Positions 12,400-23,746 of a stretch of 64,000 bases of DNA are shown here, in pieces; position 1 is the stretch's first letter; each line of letters opens with the position of its first letter. The DNA is from Spinellus fusiger (taxonomy: Eukaryota; Mucoromycota; Mucoromycetes; Mucorales; Phycomycetaceae), in contig JALLLS010000029.1 of NCBI GenBank assembly GCA_025094145.1, positions 124,001 to 188,000 on the forward strand, written 5' to 3'. A program made the position numbers and the translations under genes. Below the pieces are notes generated by a model, which worked only from the letters and a program-made list of their open reading frames with translations, was not told the origin of the DNA and ran no database searches.

Positions 12400-14467
12400 A
12401 TGAATTCCACTTCTTTCTCTTTTCTCGAAAGTCAATCTTATATGATTGAACTTTTGAAAGACCATCCACTTCAAAGCGCGGGTGTTGTAGCTGTTGGTAC
12501 AGCTCTTTATATTCTTTATTCTACTTTCAATGACAAAAAGCATGATGGAGTTGAAAAAATACCTACACCTAAAGGAAAATACCCATACCTAGGTAAGCAT
12601 TCTGCCGAAACTGATAAACTATTGACAACTGTATTATCTAGGACATTTACCACATATTGGTAAAAATGCATTTTTAAAGATACACGAGTGGCATAAAGAG
12701 CTGGGTAAATATATCTGATATTTTAGTCATACTGCAATGTCTTCTGACCCATACTTTTGATAGGTCCCATCATTCAAGTTCAAATGGGTGTTCAGGATTT
12801 TGTCTTTATTTCTGATTCTGTTATTGCCCATGAAATATTTAACGTCAATGGTAGTATTACTACTTTAAGACCATCCAACAAACTCGGTGATGGAGCCTAT
12901 AGTCTAAATGGAAGGTAACAAAATATTAGTGTATTAAAACTATATATTAACTAATCTAACACATTAAAAATATTTAGAGGAATGGGCTTTCCTAAAAATA
13001 AAAAGAAGTTAAAAGAGTCTAGGCTTGCTGGTATGATAAGAGTAATAGAAGCTAGTGTACGAGTTGATTGTATTAATTTGTTGTTATAGCAAGTAGCATC
13101 TTGGCACCTAAAGTAGTAGATCGATTGGGTGATGAAATCCAATTTGAGACAGACTATCTTATTGATCAACTGATGAGTCATGGAAATACTGATGAAGGGG
13201 TTGATCCCTTCCATGATATAACATTCAGGACACTTAATTTGATATTAAATGTTTGCATTGGTATCCGTCTCGATTCGACAAATGATCCAATGTTTATGGA
13301 TATTTTAGAAATAAATCGTCTGACTATGTTTCACTTGAGTGTAGAAGAAAACATCGGCGCATATATTCCAGCTCTTAGCTTTGTAAGTTATCTTAAAGGC
13401 AGTGACAAAAAAGGACTGGACTTTATCAACAATCTACGCAATCCTGTTCTTAGAAAAATGATAAATCAGGCTCTTGAAAGAGATGAAGAGTGTCTCTTGA
13501 AGAAAATGAAAGACACAGAGGAAAAAATATATGATGAAGATGATATGATGATGCTTGTTAGTAAGTTAAAACTTAACAGTTATTTATAGCCCAGAAAGAG
13601 ACTCATTTTTCCTGTTCAAGATGACCTTATTATTGCTGGGACTGATACTGTTTCTGTGACCCTCTCCAGAGCCTTTTTCTTCTTATCTCATTATCCAGAG
13701 ATCCAAAAAAGAATATGTGAAGAGATTGATGCCTTTATCACCAAGCATAAACGACTACCAAAGTTTACCGAACGCGAAGCATTTCCTTACATAACTTCTG
13801 TTCAAAGAGAAATCTTACGTCTTTATCCTACGACACCTTTAGGACTTCCACATGTGGCTGAACAAGATTGTAAGTACATTGTAATTAATTTTCTTGACAC
13901 GGGACTAATTTATATTTTAATTTCTAGTTGTAGTGAACAATTACATGATTAAGAAAGGAACAACTTTGCTCAGTAATATGTATAGCATGCACAGAAACCC
14001 TGATATCTATTCTGATCCAGAGAAATTCATTCCTGAACGCTTCATAAATAACAAGTCTACATTTTATGCATCTGCTAATGGAAAGCCAACAGAAAGAGAC
14101 CAGTATAACTTTGGATGGGGAAGGTAGATTATATATTACTAAATTATATATATATATAATAAGTTATCAATAATGTTCTCTATGTGTGGTTAGACGTATT
14201 TGTCCTGGAATTTATTTGGTAAGCCTTTTAGCTAGATGAAAAATTTAGTATATTAATCAAAACATTTGAAATGGTTTCTATTAGGCTGAGACAGAGTTAT
14301 TTATGACATATACCACTCTTTGGGCACGCTGTACTATTGAACCAGCACTTGACTCTAATGGCAATCCTGTGTGCACTAATATCAAAAGCTATGTTGATGG
14401 TGGAGTAGTCAGCATGCCTGAACCCTACAAAGTACGATTTGTTGAACGTCCTGACAGACTTCTTTAA
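12400..14467 (+). CDS. cytochrome P450, paralog B (9 exons, 527 aa)
   Basis: Exons by my splicing: 12400-12592, 12642-12704, 12764-12914, 12978-13030, 13090-13560, 13621-13869, 13928-14123, 14194-14218, 14285-14467. Every exon has exactly the same length as in paralog A (1584 nt in total). The anchor HPLQSAGVVAVGTALYILY is followed by the hinge IPTPKGKYPYLG. Canonical I-helix AGTDT, ExxR in QREILRLYP, PERF, and haem loop FGWGRRICPG. The reaction class (monooxygenase with a haem-thiolate centre, ER membrane) follows from the family; the substrate cannot be told. It is the most diverged of the three local paralogs and lies on the opposite strand from A and C. Confidence 0.9.
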
Positions 14468-14526
14468 GTTTTATTTGCATATTTTATCTATGCAAGAGTC
14501 TATTATATTTACAATACAGACACATA

Positions 14527-15371
14527 CAGTAAATGAGTTAACGGCAAATTAATTTTATATTTATATTTTATTTTGAGAAATAAAAGTATATCTATCAGTC
14601 AAAGATGTTCATAATAAAATATTCATGAAATAATACAAGATTTGGAACAGTTGTTCTTTAGATGATTATCTACATTTTTTATTATAAATATATTGCTCAG
14701 TACTTTGTATCAAAGCATTTATTCTTTATCACAGTAGAGCACCTCCTTGGCATACTATTGACTAAATTCTCCATAAATTCATTTGGGATCTTCTCCCATT
14801 CACTACACAAGCATTGTTCAAGCTGTTGTGCATTGGTATGCTTGTGAGTAAGTGTCATTCCAAGCTGTCTTGATGATGAGCATGAAAAAACCCCGAGTTC
14901 ATTAATGTATTTTAAAAATGTGCTACGGCAAATATCCACGCCTGGATCATTCATATTTTTCAAATGATATGCGATTGTTTGCATAGGGTTTCTGCGAATA
15001 GACAAAACGATAGCCAGTTTTGAAGTAGATGAAACCTTTTCAGGTCTTCCTGTACTCATTTTGGATCGATTTATGCCTTTGTTTTTATACACTAGGACAA
15101 TCTGTGCTCTTTGGGATGTCAAGATCATCAGCAATCTCTTGATAAGCAGTATGTCTTTTCCATTGTCCTATGATTTGACCTCTGATAAACATATCATGCC
15201 CTCTTCTTTTGATAGGACTATCTTTATGTTCTTGGCTAAGAGTTAGCTGCTTTTCATTGCTTGAAGTCATTTTTTGAATAAGTTATAAAAGAAAAGAAAA
15301 AGACCTCTATTTTATTTTTGAGGAAAGGATAAAAATGGGTTTGCCGTCTAGTTATTTATTACATGGGATTG
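14527..15371 (-). mobile_element. Tc1 element E, 845 bp internal-deletion derivative
   Basis: TA at 14525-14526 and 15372-15373 flank the element. The 5' end (right side) is an obvious relative of the TIR of element D at 39421. The transposase N-terminal part (from MTSSNEKQ at 15270, with KRRGHDMFIRGQIIGQWKR) and C-terminal end (KIPNEFMENLVNSMPRR to stop at 14697) are kept. The central part, with the whole DDE core, is missing: the protein jumps from GMTLTHK straight to NAQQLEQCL. Element D shows what was lost. It would have needed a transposase in trans. Confidence 0.82.
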
Positions 15372-15373
15372 TA

Positions 15374-16712
15374 CTATGATTGTTAGCCACAATGGTATCA
15401 ATGACTTATTAAATTAATCAATCAATTGTCATCATTCACCTTAAGTCTTTTCTTAAAGATAAACATTTAAATACAATCCCATCCACTTTAATAATAATCT
15501 AATGGTTTAAAGGATCGAGAGAGAAGAAAAGTGGAGCATTGTGATTGTTAGAAAATAGAAACAGCACCAGTCCTAGTTTCATTGAAGTCTCATTGTAGTA
15601 AACTATACACATGTACGTATTAGATAAATAAATAAAAAGGCTACTCCTGGGGCATAAGGGAAAAAAAGTATATAAAATAGCAACTAGCTAGATATTTGCA
15701 TCCTTGACAAACATACCTTTTATTATACCAAGCACCCCTTTGCCTTTGGATGTTTTAGCAATACTATAGGATCAAAAAGGGTACAACCAAAGATTGTCAC
15801 TATCCCGTACACTGCTACTTTTAAGCATTGCAGCCCTTTCATTGCATAGACAGCTACATCTAAGACTGGAGGTGTGTATTGGTGTTCGAAAAACTAGAAA
15901 CAAAAGGTGTATTTGTTAGCAAAGGAAGTGCATCTATCAAAGGTCTATGGAATAATAATTACAACTATTATAATTTTTTGGTTGTACTAATTGAATTGAA
16001 TGAGTAGTGACAATGTCTCTTGAAATATGTGGACTCAATCCTTTGACATTATCAACAATGTCATAGGCTTTATACAATGTTTTCTTGACATGGCTCCACA
16101 CATCTGTTATTCTATTAAATGCGTCTTGTTTTTCTTTTTCTTGGTACATCTACAGTATTGTTACAGTTGGGGGGAAATGTTCTGTTCCTTGGAATTCAAC
16201 AAGGGAAAGAGTATTGTCTATGCCTTTTTAGAATAGAACACTTTCAAGTGGTTCTTCTTGTATTGTTTATGTCTTGGAAGAGGATGTCTACACGTAGTAT
16301 TTAAATTCATCGAATGAGGTTTTGAGAAACACAACTTAACTACTTAAAGTACCTCTTATTTCTTGGGTTTTTGAACACCAATAACTAATCATTGCAAGAT
16401 GGTGCCTATTTTACTCCTTGCTCTCAAAGTTATAGACTTATACATAGACATACACTAACAACGAACAGTTGGCTGTCTCTATTGAGTAAACACTACTATA
16501 AATTGCACTGTAGTGAATTTCACCCTATTGGCAATTATACCCACCCATGGCCCCCTTATATTTATCATGGTCTATAGAGTGCAGGCCATTCTTGTGACGG
16601 CTATTTCAGCCTACCAATCATTTTACAGCAACGCGTTTCTCTCTCTTCTCTCCCACTCAGAAAGAAGAGCAGAAGCAGCCCTTGTTTTAGAGAGACATCA
16701 ACACACTTCATC
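15374..16712. other. upstream region of the Swp1 gene; no gene seen
   Basis: AT-rich flank. Open frames at 15937-16149 (minus) and 16027-16577 (plus) show no domain. The final 200 bp are the likely promoter and leader of the gene at 16713, with pyrimidine-rich CTCTCTTCTCTCCC near 16641. Confidence 0.45.
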
Positions 16713-17210
16713 ATGACACGCCTTCTTCTTGCCCTTAGTGTTTTGTCTATGGTTGCCTATGTCTATTGCGCAGGTGATGAAGATGTATTTGAGAAACTAC
16801 CTGAAATCCACCACGTCTTTCGCCAACCCCAAGTCATGCCTGCTGCCTGGTTCTCTAAGGCCTTTAGCCTGATTGTCCTGCTGCCTTGGATCATTGTCTT
16901 GGGTGGTGTAAGTGATTCAACGCAGTAGGATGATATGGTATTAATAGCTGTTATTGTCTGATAGTGGCTTTCTCTTGGCATCACTCCTGCTAAAGTAGCC
17001 TCTAGCTTAATGAAGGGTCCTTCCTCAGGCCCAGCTTCTATTGTTGCTTTTCTGGTGTCTTTGGCATCCATTGAGTATCTCTTCTTTTTGTATTGGACTC
17101 AACTCAACCTATTCCAGACACTTGGCTATCTATCTGTCCTATCTATCTTCGCTATTGCTATTGGACAGCGTGCATTAAGTATAATTCAAAGTGTAAAGAA
17201 CAAGCACTAG
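16713..17210 (+). CDS. SWP1: oligosaccharyltransferase subunit Swp1 / ribophorin II, short form (146 aa)
   Basis: Subunit of the ER oligosaccharyltransferase that transfers N-glycans. Two exons: 16713-16907 and 16965-17210, with a 57-nt intron. The product has a signal peptide (MTRLLLALSVLSMVAYVYC) and then, within about 15 residues, the conserved C-terminal ribophorin II region: PEIHHVFRQPQ, a first membrane segment (AFSLIVLLPWIIVLGG), a second (SIVAFLVSLASIEYLFFLYW), the family motif YWTQLNLFQTLGYL and a third membrane segment, ending in the lysine-rich KNKH. The lumenal domains of animal ribophorin II (about 600 aa) and the longer yeast Swp1 (286 aa) are absent. Its stop is 41 bp from the stop of the convergent calpain gene. 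Confidence 0.85.
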
Positions 17211-17251
17211 ACTGTTTGGGCGTGTATTCAATAGACATGTCTTTTTTTTTC

Positions 17252-20200
17252 CTATGAATCTTTTCGTACAGTAATGGGACAGTCACTGTAAAAAGTAGCA
17301 GTGAATTCACCTGCAATATTACTTTCATGCGTGGCAAATACAACAAGGTAGCCTAAGCACAGAACACACATTGTTAAAAAAAGAAGGAGGAGGGGGAAGA
17401 AAAGAATAGCATTGCTTATATGGTTGCTGTTACCTGTTTCATTTTGGCTCAGTGCCACATTGTTCGTAGCAATACCCTAGAATAAGTGCAAGTTATATTT
17501 ATATAAAAGAACACCCAAAGAAAGTACCTGTATAACATTGGTATAGGGTCCTGAGGTAGCCACCTCTTGACCAAACACATCTTTAGGGTGCTTTTCATAC
17601 AGAGTGACATTGATGGAAGGTGTGGGTGTAATTTTAGTCTGTAAACGCACTCTAATAAATAAATAAAAGAGTAAGATAAGTACGTTTATAGAAAGGCATT
17701 GTATCTATGGGTGTGAGGTCTACTTACTTTACAGTCGTTAACTCACGGACATGTAAGAGATAGCGAGGGTTCTTGCTATAATTTCCATAGCTGGGGCATC
17801 CCATGGCATTGTAGCCACAAATCCTAATAGGTCGGGTAATGTTGCTTTGTCTTTACTTACCATTCTCCGTGAATTACTTTACGGAACATTCCCTGTAGTA
17901 AAAATGAGAAAAAAAGAAGAAGAATCAATGATAGACTTAACTGCTCCTTCTCCTGGAATAGAATCCACCTGAAGCTGTGTGTTGCTTGCTACTGTAAGAA
18001 TGAACTGGCCTAATAGCTCTGGTTCAAAAGTAGAAGCTATCACTGTATAACTTGTTGCTACAATACATGACACTTGAGATCAATATCTTTCTTTTAAACT
18101 GCCCGAGGAAAACAGTTTACCTTGTAGACACTCTAATATACAGTAAGAGAAGCCATGTCGATAAGGACCAGAATCCACTACAATCTCTCTTGTAGATACA
18201 CTATAGTTATGTAAGATACGGATAAAGATATTTAATACAAATTCACATGGATCACTTGCCTTGAGACTCTGTTTCCTCCTTCAATCACTTGTAGATGCAC
18301 AGCAAATGACTTGGGTGCTTCCAGCATAAGCAAAAATCCATTGGATCCACGAGTGGACTGTGGTGCAGGTACTGTCACTTTCCATTGTGGGTTGTGAAGA
18401 AAACTAGCATGAGAAGCATTTCCACCCGCTGTCTGCTCTGTCCATTCTCCATAGACCTAAATAATAATAATAATAGTAGTAGTAGTAAGCTCATGAAGCA
18501 ATTAAGCAGTTTTACCTTCTTTTCTATGGAATATAGCATAGGCACTTCTGTCAATTGAATAGGAGCCAATGAATAAGCGCGAAGAGAGAAATAGAGCGAA
18601 CGAGACTTTTCATGTTGTGAGACCACAATAGTGTAGTTGCTTATACCAGGAGATGCATTAAATCGAACCTATCCACAATCAGTACTTTACCGCTCTACTA
18701 CTTGCTTACAAGAATGTGAGGGCTGTTGATATAGGTCCCTTCTTTAAAAGGCTCTCCTGGATAAAACACACGTTCTCCATTGGAGTTGTTATAGACATGT
18801 AGTGTGATGTAGTCTATGTTTTCTTCTGTCACCCGAATGTGCTTTGATAATAATAGCCACACAGTAGCTACTTTATGGTCTGGCACATTGACTCTTAAAT
18901 GAAACTGTGGGTTGTACCCTACACATTATATAAGATAAACAGCTAATCAATGGATCAATACAAACCCAAATTATAGATATCTTTCTTGGGCCCAATCTCT
19001 TCAGGCCAGACACTAGAAAAGATAAAATTAGTTCTTTGGTTGGGATGCTAGACATACGAGTGCAATACCCAACGGTGGGTAAATAGCTCAGGATTCCAGT
19101 TCAGGTGAATAGAGGTAAAGTAAGAGCAGACGGATTCAAAGTCAATCCAAAAGATACCATCGTCCTTTTGTGCTGCTATCAAAGGATCGTAATGAAGAGC
19201 TTCTTTGAGCTCGCTTGTCCAGTGTGTAGTGTCTAAATGACTGTAGGGTCCTTTCCACCTCTGATGGCTCCAAGGATTCTTGACCTGCATAAACCGCTGA
19301 CCCATCACCACTTTGATGTCTTATCCTGTGTTATCCAAATGTTTTGCTTCTCATATATATTTACCAATTACTGCATAGGCATGTGTGACGACTAAACCCA
19401 TAGTATTTGCCTCTTCTATCGCCATTTCACCCGTAGCAATGGTAACAAGTACATCGCCTAATCTCAATTAAGAAAATATATTGATTTTATAAGACTCACC
19501 GTATTTGGTACCGTCTAATATTCTATTCCACACCTTGTCAGCTGAAAAGTGTTTACTACTGCAATATAATAAGTTATATGTCTCATCTCAAGGGAAGAAA
19601 TTACTCGTGAATGAACAGATGCTCAGGAATCCATCCTGTTAGGCAGCTAGTAGAGATTCATGAAGACATGGAGAGATTGTTTTAGTCAAATGCGTAAACA
19701 CATGTTGAATCTTTACTGTAGATCGATGCCAGAGTTTCTATGATCAAGTAGATAAACCAGTTTATCAATGCCATTGTATGTTAAAGCATTACTTACGATC
19801 CAGGGAAGTCATATCCACCCATAAGCTTCATGTACTTTTGTTGGTGATTAGTACAAATCAAAGGTGGATAAAACTCACAGCTTTTTCGATAATACTCGCC
19901 CATAGCTCTTCTTTATTACTTGAGAACGTACACATAAGTGTACCTTGACGTGACATGGGTAACAGATCATCTACCACTTTTTATGTGCAAGCATCATTCA
20001 ATAGAGTGGTATGAAGATAAACATGCTTAGAATGGCAATAGCTACACTATCGACAGACATATGCTATTGTTATTTAGCCACATACCTATCTATACAATAA
20101 AGTCAATAGACATGTTCTTTTCTCTCCTATAGTCCCTTTTTCTTCTCTCATTAGTACCTTGCGTGCAATTCCATTATACACCAATTTCACAACGTATTTT

Positions 20201-21569
20201 CCATTTGGGTTGTAACATGGCTCTCCTTGGATGTTTTGGGGATAGATACAAGAGGTAATAAGCTACTTTGGATGAGTAATCATGTTATAGCCACTTGCCT
20301 GTTTCTTAAACTTCTGCTCATATGCAGCAGCCACACACAGAGAAGCGACAAAAGAACAATCTGTTACAATGTCCTGAATGATACTTGTACTAGCAATGAT
20401 GTATGAAGAAGATAAGGCCTTTCATAATAGCAGAAAATAGTTACCTTGAAATCAAGCGAATTAATTGAGGATGTTTCATGAAATCCAAAGGTCTTTTCCA
20501 ACCACCAAAACTTCTCAATTGTTTGTCTGATAGTTTGAGGGATCCTTCAGGGTCACTAGGTATCATTCTATAAGTAAAGAGAAGTCTGCTAAAAAGACAA
20601 CTTGCATGAATTTGGTATCAAATGAGAATTTCTCTTTAAGGTCAGAAGAGTCTATCCATGGAAGAAATATTTTGCTATTGACATTTGATGTATGTTTAAG
20701 CACATCAATTTCATTTGCAGAGAGTCTTTGTGTAAGAATAGGATCGTCGTGAGTAACAGTGCCATCAACTATAGACTGTGGAAAAGCGAAGAGTGTTTCC
20801 AGATTAAGTGCTTTTGTTTTTTGCATTGTTTTAAAGACTTCAGCCTTAGTCAATGCAGCTTCAAATGAGCGTCTTGCGGGCAAACGTTTTGAGTGACTTT
20901 CAGGTAATCCTAAATAGACGCTTCATTCTAAAGTATGTTCATAACACAAGTACCTCTGTAGGAGCTTAAGAAGAGTTCTGCTGCGTCCGAATAATAATCT
21001 AATGCTTCTTCTGTGAATCCTTTTTTCTCATTCACTTCTGCCTGATCCATGGCAAACTGACTGGAGTTTAGACGATGAATGGATGTTGAGACTATTGTGC
21101 CTATCAACAATACCTGTGCTTTTGCCAGACTAAATCGAATATCTGCCTCCCATTCTTCCTCACTCTCCTCTTCACTCTCCTCGCTTTTATTATTATTATT
21201 ATTAGTGGCAGCATCTGCCTTGATGTTTTCTTGTGCGTCAGAAAGAGTCTTCTTAGTATATACGGATGCCTGCTGAAGACGGCTCAACTGATCCAATCGA
21301 TGCACGTATTTGTCCAACTTTTGCTCCAGTTCATCGCGATGAGTCTGCTCCATGTCCAACAATTCATGGCACATCTAAGCCGATGAGCAGCCATGTGTGC
21401 AAATGAGCTATACCTTGATGACTTTTCTGTAACCTTCTGTTGCTGCATCCACTGAGCCTTGTCGATCGAGTGCAACAGCGTCACATGCTAACAAGTAACA
21501 CTTGGTCAATAGCTGGTCATGGTGTTGTTCTAGTGTTGATTGACAGAGAGAGTCTTCCGAGTACACCAT
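17252..21569 (-). CDS. calpain-7 / PalB-type cysteine protease, multi-exon
   Basis: Calpain-7 homologs (PalB in Aspergillus, Rim13 in yeast) act with ESCRT-III in ambient-pH signalling by processing the PacC/Rim101 factor. The start at 21569 gives a 52-codon first exon (21414-21569) that reads as a first MIT helix pair. Exon 2 (from 21374) has a poly-Asn/acidic linker and a second MIT domain (QAEVNEKKGFTEEALDYYSD). The protease core follows. The catalytic Cys is in DCSFVASL (codon 20356-20358), the His in GLVVTHAYAV (19381-19383) and the Asn in VKNPWSHQRWKG (19276-19278), so the triad is complete. C-terminal C2-like domains include VWLLLSKHI and FYPGEPF near 18740-18880 and SQHEKSRSLYFSLRAYS near 18580. 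At least a dozen small exons; I did not place every junction. Stop TAG at 17252-17254. Confidence 0.88.
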
Positions 21570-21826
21570 CAACACGACAAAAAGTGGAAAGAGACTTGTG
21601 TTAAATTTAGCCTCGACTCAATTTTACAGTGAGGCCAACTCTCTCCCTTTCATCTGTCCGCTATTTTATATCTCACTTCAGAACGATGTGCCTGAATAAC
21701 ACCTAATGAAAAATATATACACCACACATTCAGTGCATCAGGGGCCTGGTAGTCTATTAGATACTAAATGACAGGTGTCTATAGGCCTATCTATTTATTT
21801 ATTGGTGTATCTATGAGTATAAACAT

Positions 21827-22508
21827 CTACTCGCTGTTCTCGGAACAGAACTCATCATAACTGCTCTTGTTGAACAAGCTGTTGACCTCATCAGGGTTGC
21901 TTAACTTAATTGTAGCATACCAGCCTAATAAAAACAAAAACAAAAAGACAGCTTGTCAGTCTCAGTCCATTCACCAGGCACGCAAAACCAAATAAAATAA
22001 AAGAAACAGACTATATCCATCTCTATTCATCTCTTCTCCTCCTCTTCTCCTCTTTTTCTCTTTCTTACCATCCTCTTCGGGACTGCTGTTGATCAGATCG
22101 GGCGAACCATCAAGCTCTATGTTGGTGGCAATCACCTCACCAGAGACAGGAGAATGAACATCGCTGGAAGCCTTCACAGATTCCACGGAGCCCAACAGAC
22201 CTAGCAGAGTGAATATACACTGTTACTTTTCTATCCATTACCATCTTGCTCCACAGTAGAGCCCACTTGAGGCAGTTCGGCAAAGACAACCTCACCAAGA
22301 GCGTGTTGGGCATAGTCAGTGATACCCACTTTACCAATACCGTTCTCTACACTGACCCACTCGTGTTCACGAGTGTAGTATTTGGCTGCAACAGTGAGTA
22401 GCGAGGACGCGCATTCTATGACCTACTGGCATACATGCGCATAGCATTGATTTGGCCAATAGGACCAAAAGGACGAATGACACGAGTGGCAAAAGTACGA
22501 AGAGACAT
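21827..22508 (-). CDS. GCV3: glycine cleavage system H protein, mitochondrial precursor (151 aa)
   Basis: Lipoyl carrier that shuttles the aminomethyl group between the P, T and L proteins of the mitochondrial glycine cleavage complex. Exons: 22427-22508, 22242-22385, 22069-22200 and 21827-21924, 456 nt in frame. The N-terminus ([15 protein letters not shown]) is a basic, Ser/Arg-rich presequence. The mature part starts YYTREHEWV and has [18 protein letters not shown]. The lipoylation site is the Lys of [11 protein letters not shown] (codon 22172-22174), followed by SPVSGEV. The end has [12 protein letters not shown]. Length and motifs are normal for the family. Confidence 0.95.
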
Positions 22509-23404
22509 TTGGGATGGAAAAAGAAAAAGAAGGAAAAAAGGCGCTTTATTATTATTTGATTTTTTCCCTATATTTTTTTTTCCTCCTCTATATCATTGGT
22601 TTGTCACCGAGTCAGAAAATATTTACAAGTTATTGACCTTTAAAGATAAGCGTACTATAAGCACCTATCATTCATATTATTTGCCCACACGATTCATGAC
22701 TGCATTTCTTTTTTTCTTCTTTCTTTACTAGAGTAACCATCTTCACCTGGTAAAGATGAATGGCTGGTATTGATCTCATTCGTTTCATTGTCCGTGCATT
22801 AGCAAAAAAAAAAAAAGACAATAAATAAATAATATAAGGACACAGCTACGATCTGTATTCACTTTCTTATTTTGAGATGTATAGGTGTGTAGTCATGGCA
22901 ACAAATGAGAAACAGGAGTATTCTTCAGTGAATAAAATGATTAAACAAAACCCCAGCAGAGACTGTCGAGTGTCTTGGCTAACAGCAGGTCGGAGTCATG
23001 GCAACTCATAAAAAGACACACATTAACACAGCCAAAGGTGCATTTACTTCCTTTGATTTTATACGAGCCAAATAAATTAATAGAAAAGAATAGACAAGGA
23101 AAGGAGAAATACAACCAATAAACACTCAAGGAACGTGTTTTTACTTAAACTGTTGTGGGACAGAATTCTCTTTCTCTGTGTATCATCTTTTACAGTGTAA
23201 ATGCTCGAGAAAGTCCATGCACCCACAAATAAACACATACTTAACTATAAATATAAACATAAACATAAATGTAAGCCCATCGAGAGACACATCTGCAGAG
23301 ATACCTTTTATCTTTTTCTTCCCCCTTTTTTTCTTCTTCAGACGGTGACGATTAGCTTCACTCGGGAACTCCATGTGACCCCAAATCAATGCCCGCATCA
23401 GGTT
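22509..23404. other. divergent intergenic region between GCV3 and the I9 inhibitor
   Basis: Holds the promoters of the two flanking divergent genes. A pyrimidine-rich stretch and an A-run (22804-22817) are present. No coding evidence in the short open frames on either strand. Confidence 0.5.
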
Positions 23405-23410
23405 TATAAA
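23405..23410 (+). promoter_or_regulatory. TATA box of the I9 inhibitor gene
   Basis: TATAAA 51 bp before the ATG at 23461, followed by a C/T-rich leader (CCTCTTCATT before the ATG). Confidence 0.6.
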
Positions 23411-23460
23411 GGCCTATGAGATGCGCATCTTTCCTGCTATTCAACTTATACCTCTTCATT

Positions 23461-23746
23461 ATGTCTTGTAAGTCTAATTTCTAATGGTTTGATTCACATA
23501 TGTATAGCATCTTACATCGTCAGCTTCAAGAAGGATACCCCCGACAGCGTGATCGATGCTGAAATCGCAAAGGTAGAGGCCAGTGGTGCTACTATCAAGG
23601 ACCGCTACCGTTCTGCTATCAAAGGTTTCTCGGTTGAAGTCCCTGATTCTATTGTAAACTCTCTCTCTTTTGACCAAGAACACGTCAACTTTGTCGAGGC
23701 TGATGGTGAAGTCACCACCCAGGGACAGTCTCTTATTAGCAAATAG
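23461..23746 (+). CDS. peptidase inhibitor I9 domain protein, PBI2-like (81 aa)
   Basis: A stand-alone copy of the subtilisin propeptide fold, the type that inhibits the vacuolar serine protease B in yeast (Pbi2). Two exons: the first is only 7 nt (ATGTCTT, 23461-23467), then a 40-nt intron, then 23508-23746. The spliced product begins MSSSYIVSFKKDTPDSV. It has the family pattern of a YIVxFK strand, a DRYRSAIKGFSVEVPD block and a VNFVEADGEVTTQG end. Eighty-one residues compare with 75 in the yeast protein. A canonical AATAAA lies about 170 bp after the stop (CAATAAAAC near 23935). Confidence 0.9.
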
